A stretch of DNA of 64,000 bases from Bufo bufo (Eukaryota > Chordata > Amphibia > Anura > Bufonidae), in NCBI RefSeq assembly GCF_905171765.1, contig NC_053389.1:783004772-783068771 (forward strand), read 5' to 3'. Below are positions 54,277-63,878 of this stretch, in pieces. Every line of letters starts with the position of its first letter. The first letter of the stretch is position 1. The notes beneath the pieces were generated by a model. That model was not told the DNA's origin. It saw nothing but the letters and a program-made list of their open reading frames with translations, and made no database searches. The position numbers and the translations under genes are program-made.

Positions 54277-56979
54277 ATGGTATTGGGGCTTCCCTGGCTG
54301 GTGACTCACAATCCAGTGGTGGATTGGCAGGCCGGGGAGATTGTGGAGTGGAGTGAACATTGTAAGGACAACTGCTTGAGTAGTAGGTGCTCTACACTCT
54401 CTGTAACATCTTTACCTGCCTTTCTGTCAGATTTTATGGATGTGTTCTCTGAGAAGGGTTGTCAGGGGTTACCACCTCATCGTCCATATGATTGCCCGAT
54501 TAATCTATTACCTGGGGCAAAACTACCTAAAACCCGGTTATACAATCTTTCCGGCCCGGAGAGGAAGGCTATGAAAGATTATATTTCGGAGAGTTTGGCT
54601 AAGGGACACATCAGACCCTCTTCTTCACCTGTGGCTGCAGGGTTCTTTTTCGTTAAAAAGAAAGATGGGGGCCTACGTCCTTGCCTGGATTTCCGGGAAT
54701 TAAACCGGATAACTATCCGAGATCCCTATCCTCTTCCTCTCATTCTCAACCTCTTTAATCAGGTTGCTGGTGCTAAATGGTTCTCCAAAATGGATCTCAG
54801 AGGAGCCTATAACCTGGTTCGCATCAAAGAGGGGGATGAGTGGAAGACGGCTTTTAATACTCCGGAAGGGCATTATGAAAATCTGGTCATGCCATTTGGT
54901 CTTACTAATGCGCCTGCGGTATTCCAACATTTTGTCAACGATATTTTTAGTCACCTTATCGGGAGATTTGTTGTGATATATCTTGATGACATCCTGGTCT
55001 ATTCCCCAGATCTGGATACACATAAGATCCATGTGAGACAAGTGCTGCAGATATTAAGGGCCAACAAATTGTTTGCTAAGTTAGAAAAATGTGTGTTCGC
55101 CATAAAAGAACTGCCATTTCTGGGGTATGTGTTGTCAGATTCAGGTTTCCGCATGGATCCAGAGAAAGTCCGGGCGATTATAGACTGGGATCTGCCTGAG
55201 AACCTGAAGGCATTGCAACGCTTCCTGGGGTTTGCCAATTTTTATAGAAAATTTATAAAGAACTATTCCTTGGTGGTCAAACCACTGACGGACATGACCC
55301 GAAAGGGATCCGATTTTTCCAAATGGTCACATGCAGCCAAAACTGCCTTTGCATCTCTGAAGGAGAGATTCACCTCGGCCCCTATTCTCGTACAGCCAGA
55401 TGTCTCGCTTCCTTTTATTGTAGAGGTTGACGCATCAGAGGTGGGGGTGGGAGCGGTACTATCTCAGGGCCCGTCCCCTGGTGAATGGCGTCCGTGTGCT
55501 TTCTTTTCGAAGAAATTGTCTACTGCAGAAAGGAACTATGATATTGGCAACAGGGAACTTTTGGCTATTAAGTTGGCTTTTGAGGAGTGGCGTCATTTTT
55601 TGGAGGGGGCGGTTCATCCCGTCACGGTGATTACTGATCACAAAAACTTATTATATCTGGAGTCTGCTAAACGTCTCACCCCTAGACAGGCTCGGTGGTC
55701 GTTATTTTTTACTAGGTTTAATTTTGTAATAACCTATCGCCCGGGGGCAAAAAATACTAAGGCGGATGCATTGTCTCAAAGTTTTCCTGGAGGGAGTGAT
55801 GTTGATGTACCAGAGCCCATTTTGCAAAAGGGGGTGGTGGTCTCTGCATTACACTCAGGTTTAGAGGGGAGGGTGTTGGAAGCTCAGGGGGACGCCCCGG
55901 CCTCCTGCCCCTCGGGTAAACTGTTTGTGCCAGAAAATTTACGCCTGGAGATAGTAAAAGAACACCATAACTCCACACTGGCAGGACACCCAGGTAGTAG
56001 GGCAACCTCTGAATTAGTGTCTCGTCGGTTCTGGTGGCCTAAGTGGCGCCAGGAGGTGTTGAATTTTGTGTCTGCATGTGCTACCTGTGCTCATTCTAAG
56101 GTAGATCATACTCGTCCGGCAGGGCGTCTTTTACCTCTGGCCATCCCCAACAGGCCTTGGACGCACCTATCAATGGATTTCATTACGGATCTACCAGTAT
56201 CAGCGGGCAAAACTGTTATTCTTGTAGTTGTTGACAGATTCAGTAAAATGGTGCACTTTATTGCTCCTGCCGCATTGCCTAATGCTAACACACTGGCTCA
56301 GGTTTTTATTGACCACATCGTGAAGCTTCACGGGGTCCCTTCCGATATTATTTCGGATCGTGGTACCCAATTCGTTTCTAAATTTTGGAAAGCTTTTTGT
56401 TCTCGTTTAGGGGTTCATCTGTCGTTTTCTTCATCTTTCCATCCACAGTCCAACGGTCAGAATGAACGTACCAAACAAAACCTAGAGACATATTTGAGAT
56501 GCTTTGTTTCCGAAAATCAGGAGGAATGGTCATCTTATTTACCGTTAGCCGAGTTTTCCATTAATAATCATCGTCAAGAATCCACCGATAAGTCACCATT
56601 TTTTGGTGTGTATGGTTTCCATCCTCAGTTTTGTACGTTTAGTGAGGGGGGGCCGTCTGGGATTCCCGAGGAGGAACGATTTGCGTCTTCACTTTCTTCA
56701 GTGTGGCAGAGTGTGCAAGAAAGTATGAAGAGAATGGGTGGTAGATACAAACGTGTGGCTGATAGGAGGCGCTCTGAAGGTCCGGACCTTGGGGTGAATG
56801 ACTTGGTGTGGTTGTCTACCAGAAATATCAAGTTGAAGGTTCCCTCATGGAAATTAGGTCCGAGATTTATTGGTCCTTATAGGGTAATTAAGATCATTAA
56901 CCCGGTGGCTTTTCGTCTGGAGCTACCTCAGACTCTAAGGATCCATAATGTCTTCCACAAATCTCTGCTTAAGAGATAA
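54277..56979 (+). CDS. Ty3 Pol: RT, RNase H, integrase
   Basis: A 900-codon open frame continues the protease frame. RT: FFVKKKDGGLRPCLDFRELN near residue 130, then VIYLDDILVYS with the catalytic box at residues 235-238. RNase H: VEVDASEVGVGAVLSQ (Asp at about 385). Integrase: the HHCC zinc module (HHNSTLAGHPG, CATCAHSK) near 560-610, then the catalytic Asp in SMDFITDLP (about 632), Asp in ISDRGTQF (about 693) and Glu in NGQNERTKQ (about 729), followed by GPRFIGPYRVIK. Replicates the element and inserts cDNA. The frame ends at TAA 56977-56979; the natural protein would continue into the chromodomain. Confidence 0.92.
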   Translation: MVLGLPWLVTHNPVVDWQAGEIVEWSEHCKDNCLSSRCSTLSVTSLPAFLSDFMDVFSEKGCQGLPPHRPYDCPINLLPGAKLPKTRLYNLSGPERKAMKDYISESLAKGHIRPSSSPVAAGFFFVKKKDGGLRPCLDFRELNRITIRDPYPLPLILNLFNQVAGAKWFSKMDLRGAYNLVRIKEGDEWKTAFNTPEGHYENLVMPFGLTNAPAVFQHFVNDIFSHLIGRFVVIYLDDILVYSPDLDTHKIHVRQVLQILRANKLFAKLEKCVFAIKELPFLGYVLSDSGFRMDPEKVRAIIDWDLPENLKALQRFLGFANFYRKFIKNYSLVVKPLTDMTRKGSDFSKWSHAAKTAFASLKERFTSAPILVQPDVSLPFIVEVDASEVGVGAVLSQGPSPGEWRPCAFFSKKLSTAERNYDIGNRELLAIKLAFEEWRHFLEGAVHPVTVITDHKNLLYLESAKRLTPRQARWSLFFTRFNFVITYRPGAKNTKADALSQSFPGGSDVDVPEPILQKGVVVSALHSGLEGRVLEAQGDAPASCPSGKLFVPENLRLEIVKEHHNSTLAGHPGSRATSELVSRRFWWPKWRQEVLNFVSACATCAHSKVDHTRPAGRLLPLAIPNRPWTHLSMDFITDLPVSAGKTVILVVVDRFSKMVHFIAPAALPNANTLAQVFIDHIVKLHGVPSDIISDRGTQFVSKFWKAFCSRLGVHLSFSSSFHPQSNGQNERTKQNLETYLRCFVSENQEEWSSYLPLAEFSINNHRQESTDKSPFFGVYGFHPQFCTFSEGGPSGIPEEERFASSLSSVWQSVQESMKRMGGRYKRVADRRRSEGPDLGVNDLVWLSTRNIKLKVPSWKLGPRFIGPYRVIKIINPVAFRLELPQTLRIHNVFHKSLLKR

Positions 56980-57324
56980 GTAGAACCTCCTGAACCATTG
57001 CCTCTACCGCCTCCACCGGTGGTTGTTGATGGCAGTCTTGAGTTTCAGGTAGAAAAGATTGTTGACTCACGATATGTTCGCCGCTCTCTTCAGTACCTGG
57101 TGCAGTGGAGAGGTTATTGTTCCGAAGAGAGAATGTGGGTTCCAGCTTCAGAGATAAAAGCGGACAGACTCATTCAGGCTTTTCATAGCTCCCATCCGGA
57201 GAGGCCTGATCTTGAGGGTCCGGGGGCCCCTCGTAGAAAGGGGGGTACTGTCACGACTGTGACTGATCCAGACAGGTCTGGGAGGAGAAGGTCGCAGCGA
57301 CTTGCTACTCGCGATAGCTTGTGA
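56980..57324 (+). pseudogene. Integrase C-terminal chromodomain
   Basis: In the same frame as Pol, after the TAA, FQVEKIVDSRYVRRSLQYLV and QWRGYCSEERMWVPASEI form a chromodomain, which in chromoviruses guides integration to modified histones. The frame runs 75 bases into the 3' LTR (stop 57322-57324). The TAA separating it from integrase would remove targeting. Confidence 0.88.
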
Positions 57325-57895
57325 GTTTGCTCAATGGTTCAGGGTATGTCATCTGGGTTTTGCCTTGTGAACCTTTTTGTCCTGACTGGGAGTTTGTAGG
57401 CATCCTTCTCAGGTGAGTCCTGTCTGCCACTCCCAGCTACTATATTAGTTTCACTTTCACTTGCAGTCATTGCCGGATGTAGTCCTTACTTCCAGTTCTA
57501 TTCTGACCTTTGAAGGAGATCGTTTGATGGTGTTGCTGTGGAGCTCTTGTCCGGCGTGGACTGTCGTGATTGGGATCGCCTTCTCTGCTCGTGACTGGAT
57601 AAGTCTATCTCTGCTATAGTTTGTTTGTTGCTGTCTTCCCCTGCTGTTCTCCTAGACATGAGTGATGGTGACTAGTGCTCCCATCGGCCTTTCCCCACTC
57701 TAGGCTTGTTAGGGTGACTGAGGGTTTAGGCATCCTGCTCGCCGCACGGGTTCACACCCCGTCTAGGGTATCAGGGCAGACAGGTGCCAGCTTAGGGTTA
57801 GTCAGGGGTGGCCATACTATTCCCATCCGTAGATAGGGTCCCCCTTCCCCTCCGTCTGGTGCGACATGACTGCTGCTGGGATAGCGGTCGTGACA
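57249..57895 (+). repeat. 3' LTR of the Ty3 element
   Basis: TGTCACGACTGTG...CGTGACA; pairs with 52335-52977. Confidence 0.93.
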
Positions 57896-57900
57896 ATAAT

Positions 57901-58156
57901 ATATTTTATATTATTATGTAAAATATTCAGGTCAGTGAGAAATCAAATGGTAAGAGTAAAAACTTTATGAATGTGCTGTGCAAATTGTGCTGATTCTAGA
58001 TGATCTTAGGGCCAGAGTGTGCAGAACATATGTGGAGGCACATGGAGGTCCCTTCTGTTCTGTATTATGGAGCTGTAGGTATCTACGTGTCACCATTTGG
58101 TTTCTCTGTATGGTTACCAAAGCTAACGGAACAGATGTGATCCCAATGGTTTTGCA
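57901..58156. other. Flank after Ty3 element
   Basis: AT-rich tail of the interrupted SINE, then unassigned DNA. Confidence 0.4.
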
Positions 58157-58662
58157 AGTAGTGACAAGCAAATTTCCTGAAATTCAATTCAATTCAATCC
58201 TAATAGATCTGCAATTTGATTTGGTTCTGAATAAATTTACCGCAATAGTGTTTAATTTGCCAGTGTAGATGATAGTCTTGGGTTTCCTAGGACTGTATGC
58301 AATTCATTTCAAGCTCTTTAATGACCAAAAGAGCATTAGTAATCTTAGATGGACAGTGACATATATGGCTATGGTTAAAAGCATGGCTACTGGTAGTAAC
58401 AAACAGCATCTTTAAAAACAAACTGTAGTGTAGAATTTTTTACCATTCTTTTTAAGTCCACTTTTTGGCAAAAAATGCTCGCCTCTTGAGGTCATGTAAT
58501 TCTCCTCCTTCATCTTTCCCGTCTACTGATCTGAAAAATGTCTGACACTATTTTGAGATATTGGCCTGAATTGAATCGTCAAAAATTCTGATTCAAACTT
58601 GACCAGAATTTTAGGAAAATTTGACTTAAATTCAATTAGTTTAGAATTGATTCGCTCATCTC
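58157..58662. mobile_element. hAT-like MITE, uninterrupted relative of 46924-51705
   Basis: TAGTGACAAGCAAATTTCC at the left and GAATTGATTCGCTCATCTCCA at the right are the ends. The interior (CATTAGTAATCTTAGATGGA) matches 51420-51470. No gene. Confidence 0.6.
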
Positions 58663-59466
58663 CAGTTACACAGGATTTGTTTTAGGGTTGAACTTCGGAG
58701 TGGAGACTAATAGATTCCCTGGCAGTTCCCTGTACAGAGATCTGGAATTCTCTGGCCCCAGGAGCTGTTTCTGTCAACTGCTGATGTTTCACGAAGCAGA
58801 TGACACCAATGTGCTACCAAAAAAGAAACCAGAAGTTGTGGCCTGGTAATCAGAGGTCAGGACTGGCATATTACGTTACAGCTATAGGCAGGACAGAGTA
58901 GGGGTAAAAAGCATGTTGGCAAGACAGAGGAGAAGCAGTAGGTCAGGATAATATCAGTAACGAGGCCAGGTCAAACATAGGAAATCAGGACAGAAGAACA
59001 CATAGGCAGCAACACACCATAATCAACTAGTTGCTTAGGTACAGAATGATGAGGAAAGGGTCCGTATAAGTTCAATTGTGACTACAGCATCTGAGGCATC
59101 TTTCCCTGGGACCACTGTTCTGAGATCGGAGAGGCCATTCATTGGTGGTGATAGCCTGGAGCCTGTGCAAGGCTTCAAGGCCTATCACAGGTATATACAA
59201 CCTATACTGAACTGAACCAATAGCCCAAAGAAAATAAAGTACGACTAGTAAGTATAAAATATACAAAGTTTATTAATACAAAATATTAAAAATAATAATA
59301 AAAATAATGGTGACGACACTAGTTAGAACTCCCAACAGAAAGAAGACACCAACAAAGAAACCCCTGTGTATTAGAGACCAACCAGGTAAGTCATCGTATG
59401 ACATGCCTAGCATGGAGTTACATAACCATGAATAACATATGAAGTGTCTATCCTTAGGGCAGTATA
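58663..59466. other. Non-coding stretch before the PLE
   Basis: No gene. On the minus strand AATAAACTTTGTATATTTTA and TTTGGGCTATTGG (59225-59280) look like the end of another decayed retroelement, but I could not define it. Confidence 0.4.
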
Positions 59467-60621
59467 CATATTATGAATGGACATATATGGTGAAGACTGG
59501 AGGAACTGTGTCGGCGATCCCTATATACAACTTTGTACTATTCTGTGATGCTGAGCAGTCCAGTGACCGTCCCTGTCTGTCTTGTGTGGCCCTGGCTCCT
59601 ATTTTTGGGTCTTGGGTCACATTACACAGACGGTCAGACAGTCCTGTTTTCTCTCTTAATGAATTTTTTTGTATACATTTTTATTCTTATATGATTACCG
59701 ATGCATTGGATCCGTGCGCTCTTTCTTACCAGTGTGATTTATTCATACTTTGGATTTTTCACTACATGGCTATTATGAGCGTCATGGTGCGGATGTGCCG
59801 ATACATCTGGACAACGGGGTGGAGTCGGTATGACTGCCACGCCCCCCTGTCAATACGGATACCTTGACGGTGACCGGCATTGAACCGCCGGCCCCCGACT
59901 CATGGACCGGCTTTTCTGCTATAACACTGCGGTATATGCTCTACAATTTAGTGATGTTCTAAACTGGATAGGCGACAGTGCCGTGTTGCGCATGCGCCCT
60001 AATGCGATGTTCCCACAGTGGCCATCTTTGTTATGGTCTATAATGACACTCAGCTCTTGTACAAGTCTCGCGATAACAGATAGTGCGGCGCATGCGCCGT
60101 TGTTGTTTCCGGACGCCAGCAGTCTCCACCATGTCGTTTCAGCCAGCATTGATCCATTCAATGGTTTTTAATCGATTCTATTTTATTTACACACCTGTTC
60201 ACTGCTGTAATGATTACCAATTATTTTAAGATTTGGATATATTTCACACAATATGAATTATATTATGTATTTTTATATATTCACTTATGTCCCATCATAT
60301 TGACACTAGGTGTATGGATGAATTGTACTACTCATATGATTGTATTTTTTATATTTATCTTATTCGTTTCTATGACATTTTGATTGGATTTGCAATCATG
60401 TTAATCACTGCCACTACTTATGTATGTTATCATGCACATGTTACTCAGCTGGACAAAGGCTCCATAGAGAGAGCTGAAACGTTGCTGCTGGTTGGGTGAA
60501 TAAACCTTCCACTTTCTTCACTATTTGGAGTGCTGCCTTCATTTTTTGCCTTGTATCTACAACTTGGACCTTGGTCACAGGTCTGATAAGGAGGATTTTT
60601 TGCACCCGCTTACTTTCTTGA
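59467..60621 (+). repeat. Left terminal repeat (pLTR) and leader of the PLE
   Basis: Begins CATATTATGAATGGACATAT. Its first 122 bases equal 63879-64000. It includes the hammerhead-like motif at 60452-60480, AATAAA at 60499-60504 and GGAGTGCTG (about 60527). The right border of the repeat cannot be set because the second copy leaves the window. Confidence 0.8.
60452..60480 (+). ncRNA. Hammerhead-like motif in the PLE terminal repeat
   Basis: GACAAAG, a 5-bp stem GGCTC/GAGCT (one G-U) with an eight-base loop, then GAAAC. AATAAA follows 19 bases on. It is the same layout as at 3332, 6852 and 31101. It departs from CUGANGA, so cleavage is uncertain. Confidence 0.4.
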
Positions 60622-60681
60622 GTGCTGCTTCTTTCCTTTACTTTTCTACATTTGGACCCAAAGAAGCTGAGCACCTACAAC

Positions 60682-61488
60682 ATGGATCACACTAATGGAG
60701 GTGTACACCCTGATGTATTTTCCTATACGCCTGAAGATGGAGAGAGGATACTGCAGGAGTCGGTGAGAGACATTTCCTTTTTGTCCACTTTTTCTGCCAC
60801 TGATCTTAAGAAGAGATATGAAAATGAAAATAAGCGTCTCATTAGCTTGGATTTGCATCTTATAACGCTAAGTGAATACCATCTTGCACATAGGATCCCA
60901 AGGGGGATGCGTTCCCATTTAAGGCCTGATTTATTTTCAAATAATGCTGATTTTTGTTCTAGATTTGTTCAGATTTCGAACAAATATGCGTTTGATATTA
61001 TTTTACTCAATGTTGAATTTTTGCAAAAAGAAAAATTAACAGTACAAGGAACTCTTGATGAATTGGCAGTTAAATTGAGAAATGTGCTATCCACAGAGGA
61101 CTTTGACTCCTATATGTCTAATAGTGCACCACACTTTGATAAATTTAAGGCGGATCTACAAAGCAAAAAACGTGGCAAATGGATGCGAGATCTGAATGAT
61201 TATGCAACAGGCTTTATTTACAACTGGCAAGGAGACCAAAGGAGAAATTGCAGGATGCCAGGGGAGAAATATGGATCCATTTCTCCATCCAGGAATAAAA
61301 AGTCACAGGGACACTCTTCTCGGGACAATGCTACAGATTCTCAACCAGATACCATGCCATCTGTTTCTTTTTTAGGGGCAACCCCCGAGTCGACAGGACT
61401 CGCAGAGGGGGGAGGAGACAACACAAACAGAAGAAAAGTGAAAAATGTGCAGCCTCAACAGGGCAGGACTCTAAGACGCAAGACATAG
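60682..61488 (+). CDS. PLE ORF1 protein
   Basis: The ATG at 60682 (MDHTNGGVHPD) is taken as the start; the frame is open upstream to 60622. The 268-residue protein has a helical, charged N-terminal half, RIPRGMRSHLRPDLF near residue 75, a second helical segment, a basic aromatic block (KRGKWMRDLNDYATGFIYNW, about residues 170-190) and a Ser-, Gly- and Arg-rich tail. Its family function is not established; a nucleic-acid-binding partner of the RT is the usual guess. The ORF2 frame overlaps its last ~170 bases. A U UUU UUA heptamer lies in phase at 61368-61374. Confidence 0.82.
   Translation: MDHTNGGVHPDVFSYTPEDGERILQESVRDISFLSTFSATDLKKRYENENKRLISLDLHLITLSEYHLAHRIPRGMRSHLRPDLFSNNADFCSRFVQISNKYAFDIILLNVEFLQKEKLTVQGTLDELAVKLRNVLSTEDFDSYMSNSAPHFDKFKADLQSKKRGKWMRDLNDYATGFIYNWQGDQRRNCRMPGEKYGSISPSRNKKSQGHSSRDNATDSQPDTMPSVSFLGATPESTGLAEGGGDNTNRRKVKNVQPQQGRTLRRKT
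61368..61411 (+). promoter_or_regulatory. Putative programmed -1 frameshift signal (ORF1 to ORF2)
   Basis: Codons TCT TTT TTA of ORF1 contain the heptamer T TTT TTA in the right phase. After a 7-base spacer (GGGGCAA) comes CCCCCGAGTC, loop GACAG, GACTC, a five-base bulge GCAGA, and GGGGG: a two-part stem of 5 plus 5 pairs. The -1 frame is open from here through 61500 into ORF2, and ORF2 has no ATG before 61603. These are the three standard elements of -1 frameshifting. Confidence 0.65.
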
Positions 61489-61499
61489 GGCATGATACA

Positions 61500-63758
61500 G
61501 TGGTAAATATTTCCTCGGCGAATCTGAGTACTGCACAGCTATCTGTGCTAAATAAGGGTCTATCATTCTGTCCCGCAAACACCACGAAATGGTTTGATTT
61601 AGAAATGGATCTGCAGAGATTCCTACGTAATATTAAGTTAAAGGTATGGTTTGCGAATCAGGATGCTAGACCTTTATCTGAGAATGTAGGCACTAGTGAA
61701 CTAAATCTGAAAAATATGGGGTTATTCCTCAAAAGTGATTTCACTCCAGTCATAGACCATCCTGCCATTGAGGCTTTTGGTCTCGCGGTTAAACGCGACA
61801 TCGGAAACCTCAAACAGGATACATCCCAGCATCCATTGAAATTTGCTAATATGACTTCAGCAGAGATGTCGGCACTTAGAGATCTGGCTTCGGAGCGCAG
61901 CCTCACCATCAAGTCTGCTGACAAAGGTGGTGGGGTTGTGGTCATGGACACCGGATCCTATGTGGCCGAGATCAGGGAGCAATTGGCTGACACTAAGGTG
62001 TATGAAAGGATCTATAATGATCCAAAGTTTGTGTTGCTGAGAGAGCTCAAGGATATTTTGATTGTAGCACAAGTAAAAGGTGTAATTGATGACAAAATTT
62101 TCTCATTTTTGTACTGTGATAAGTCGACAACGCCTATTCTATATACGTTACCGAAGATACACAAGTCTCTGACTCCACCCCCGGGACGCCCCATTGTCTC
62201 GGGGATGGACTCATTGTTTTGTAAAGCAGCTATCTTTCTGAATAAAATCTTGCGCCCCTATGCAGTAACATCACGTTCCTATATCAGAGATACCAATCAT
62301 TTTTTAACCAAAATTGCAGATCTGTCCTTACCCAAGGGGGTGTTATTGGCTTCATTTGACGTGGTAAGCCTTTACACATCTATAGAACACGAGTTAGGTA
62401 TACGAGTCATTGAACAGATTTTAGAGAAGACACAATACAGCAGTGATTGTCAACAGTTCTTGAGCTCCTTGCTTAGGTTCATCCTGACCAGGAACTACTT
62501 CCTGTTTCAGGATGATTTTTTCCTACAATTGCGTGGGACCGCGATGGGGTCCAACTTAGTGCCGACTTACGCAAATCTTTACATGTCCCATCTTGAGGAG
62601 TCTGTCGTCTATGTGTGCCACCACTTCAGCCATGTGCTGGGGTGGTGGCGATACATCGACGACATTTTTCTGATTTGGGTCTGCGCCACGGGGGACCTCA
62701 TCGACTTCCACGCTTTTCTTAACACTATTGATCCCAGTGTTAAATTTACACTGTCATATTCTGAGTCAACAATACAATTTCTAGATACTCAGGTCAGCAT
62801 TCAAAATGATAAACTAACAACTGACTTATATGTAAAACCAACAGATAAAAACACACTGTTGCGCTATGAGAGCCACCACCCAAAACCTATGCTAAGGTCA
62901 CTCCCTTTCAGTCAGCTTCTCCATGTAAAGAAAATTGTACAAGATCCATTACAAGTAGATATGAGATTAAAAGAAATGGGTCAAAAATTCCAGATACGTG
63001 GATACCCCAAAAAACTCATTCAAGAACACACCAACAGGGTTAAATCCCTCACCAAAGAGACCATCAAGGCGGGACTAGGTGATCCTAAACGATCCCAGCC
63101 TCGGATCCCTTTTGTTTCTGAGTTCAGCACCAACAGCACGAATATTGCGGCCATTATTAGAAAGCACTGGCGAATTCTAGCCAGCAATTTTGAGCAGATT
63201 GAGGAATTCAAATCCCCACCTCTTTGTTCATATCGACGTAGTCGCAATTTGGGCGACAGACTGGTCAAATCCGATATTGGTACATCTAGGGAGACATGTG
63301 AGACCTATTTTGGGTCCACTAGGAAGGGCTGTTACCCATGTTTCAATTGTATTAACTGCAAGTTAATGCTGAGAGGCGATACATTTCTCCATCCAATCTC
63401 AGGACAGAGCGTTAAAATTAGACAGTACCTAACATGCGACTCGTCGTATGTTGTCTACTTGCTAATCTGCCCCTGTAATCTTTTATATATTGTGGAGACC
63501 ACCTGGGACGTAAAAACTCGCCTTAACCAACACCGTTATTCTATTCGAAAACAAAAAATGGATCTCCCTGTGTCAAAACATTTTGTTGAGGCCAAGCACA
63601 CACAAAATGATTTGAGATTCAGAATTCTGGAACAAATAACCCCCTCCAGACGAGGAGGTGACCGCATTAAACTCCTAAAAAAACGTGGACTGCATTGGAT
63701 CTACACTTTAGGAACCCTGAAACCTCAGGGTCTAAACGTGGAATTCAGGGTTGTCTAA
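61500..63758 (+). CDS. PLE ORF2: reverse transcriptase with GIY-YIG endonuclease
   Basis: Counting from 61500 (a GTG; the frame is open further 5' and the first ATG is at 61603), the protein has 752 residues. PLE-specific DKG motif at 141-143 (KSADKGGGVVVM); LPKIHKSLTPPPGRPIVSG near 217-235; motif A SFDVVSLYTSI with Asp287; LRGTAMGSNLVPTYANLY near 344-361; catalytic YIDD at 385-388; a Cys cluster CYPCFNCINC at 611-620; and a C-terminal GIY-YIG nuclease (about 650-735) with YVVYLLICPCNLLYIVETT and Arg674. The usual YIG Gly is Val (residue 665), which may impair cleavage. The nuclease nicks the target for primed reverse transcription. Full length, no stops. Confidence 0.93.
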   Translation: MVNISSANLSTAQLSVLNKGLSFCPANTTKWFDLEMDLQRFLRNIKLKVWFANQDARPLSENVGTSELNLKNMGLFLKSDFTPVIDHPAIEAFGLAVKRDIGNLKQDTSQHPLKFANMTSAEMSALRDLASERSLTIKSADKGGGVVVMDTGSYVAEIREQLADTKVYERIYNDPKFVLLRELKDILIVAQVKGVIDDKIFSFLYCDKSTTPILYTLPKIHKSLTPPPGRPIVSGMDSLFCKAAIFLNKILRPYAVTSRSYIRDTNHFLTKIADLSLPKGVLLASFDVVSLYTSIEHELGIRVIEQILEKTQYSSDCQQFLSSLLRFILTRNYFLFQDDFFLQLRGTAMGSNLVPTYANLYMSHLEESVVYVCHHFSHVLGWWRYIDDIFLIWVCATGDLIDFHAFLNTIDPSVKFTLSYSESTIQFLDTQVSIQNDKLTTDLYVKPTDKNTLLRYESHHPKPMLRSLPFSQLLHVKKIVQDPLQVDMRLKEMGQKFQIRGYPKKLIQEHTNRVKSLTKETIKAGLGDPKRSQPRIPFVSEFSTNSTNIAAIIRKHWRILASNFEQIEEFKSPPLCSYRRSRNLGDRLVKSDIGTSRETCETYFGSTRKGCYPCFNCINCKLMLRGDTFLHPISGQSVKIRQYLTCDSSYVVYLLICPCNLLYIVETTWDVKTRLNQHRYSIRKQKMDLPVSKHFVEAKHTQNDLRFRILEQITPSRRGGDRIKLLKKRGLHWIYTLGTLKPQGLNVEFRVV

Positions 63759-63878
63759 TTGCTGATTATGCATATTCTTTCTTTCATTTGGATTGCGTAT
63801 ATGGAAAATAACATGTGCTATATATTAATTGAATTTTCCCTTATCTTCTTTGTCCTATATAGGAAAATACCATGACTT

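Larger units (their letters stand above)
52335..57895 (+). mobile_element. Ty3/gypsy chromovirus (Sushi/PEG10-type), nearly complete
   Basis: The two LTRs (52335-52977 and 57249-57895) are nearly identical and the element is flanked by the 5-bp duplication ATAAT (52330-52334, 57896-57900). Between them are Gag, protease, RT, RNase H, integrase and a chromodomain, the chromovirus order. A G-rich tract (57240-57245) precedes the 3' LTR. Four defects (three in-frame stops and one frameshift) make this copy non-autonomous even though it looks young. Confidence 0.93.

Noticed and set aside
54700..56291. Several minus-strand frames within Ty3 Pol
   Set aside because: Antisense shadows of the 900-codon Pol frame without independent motifs.
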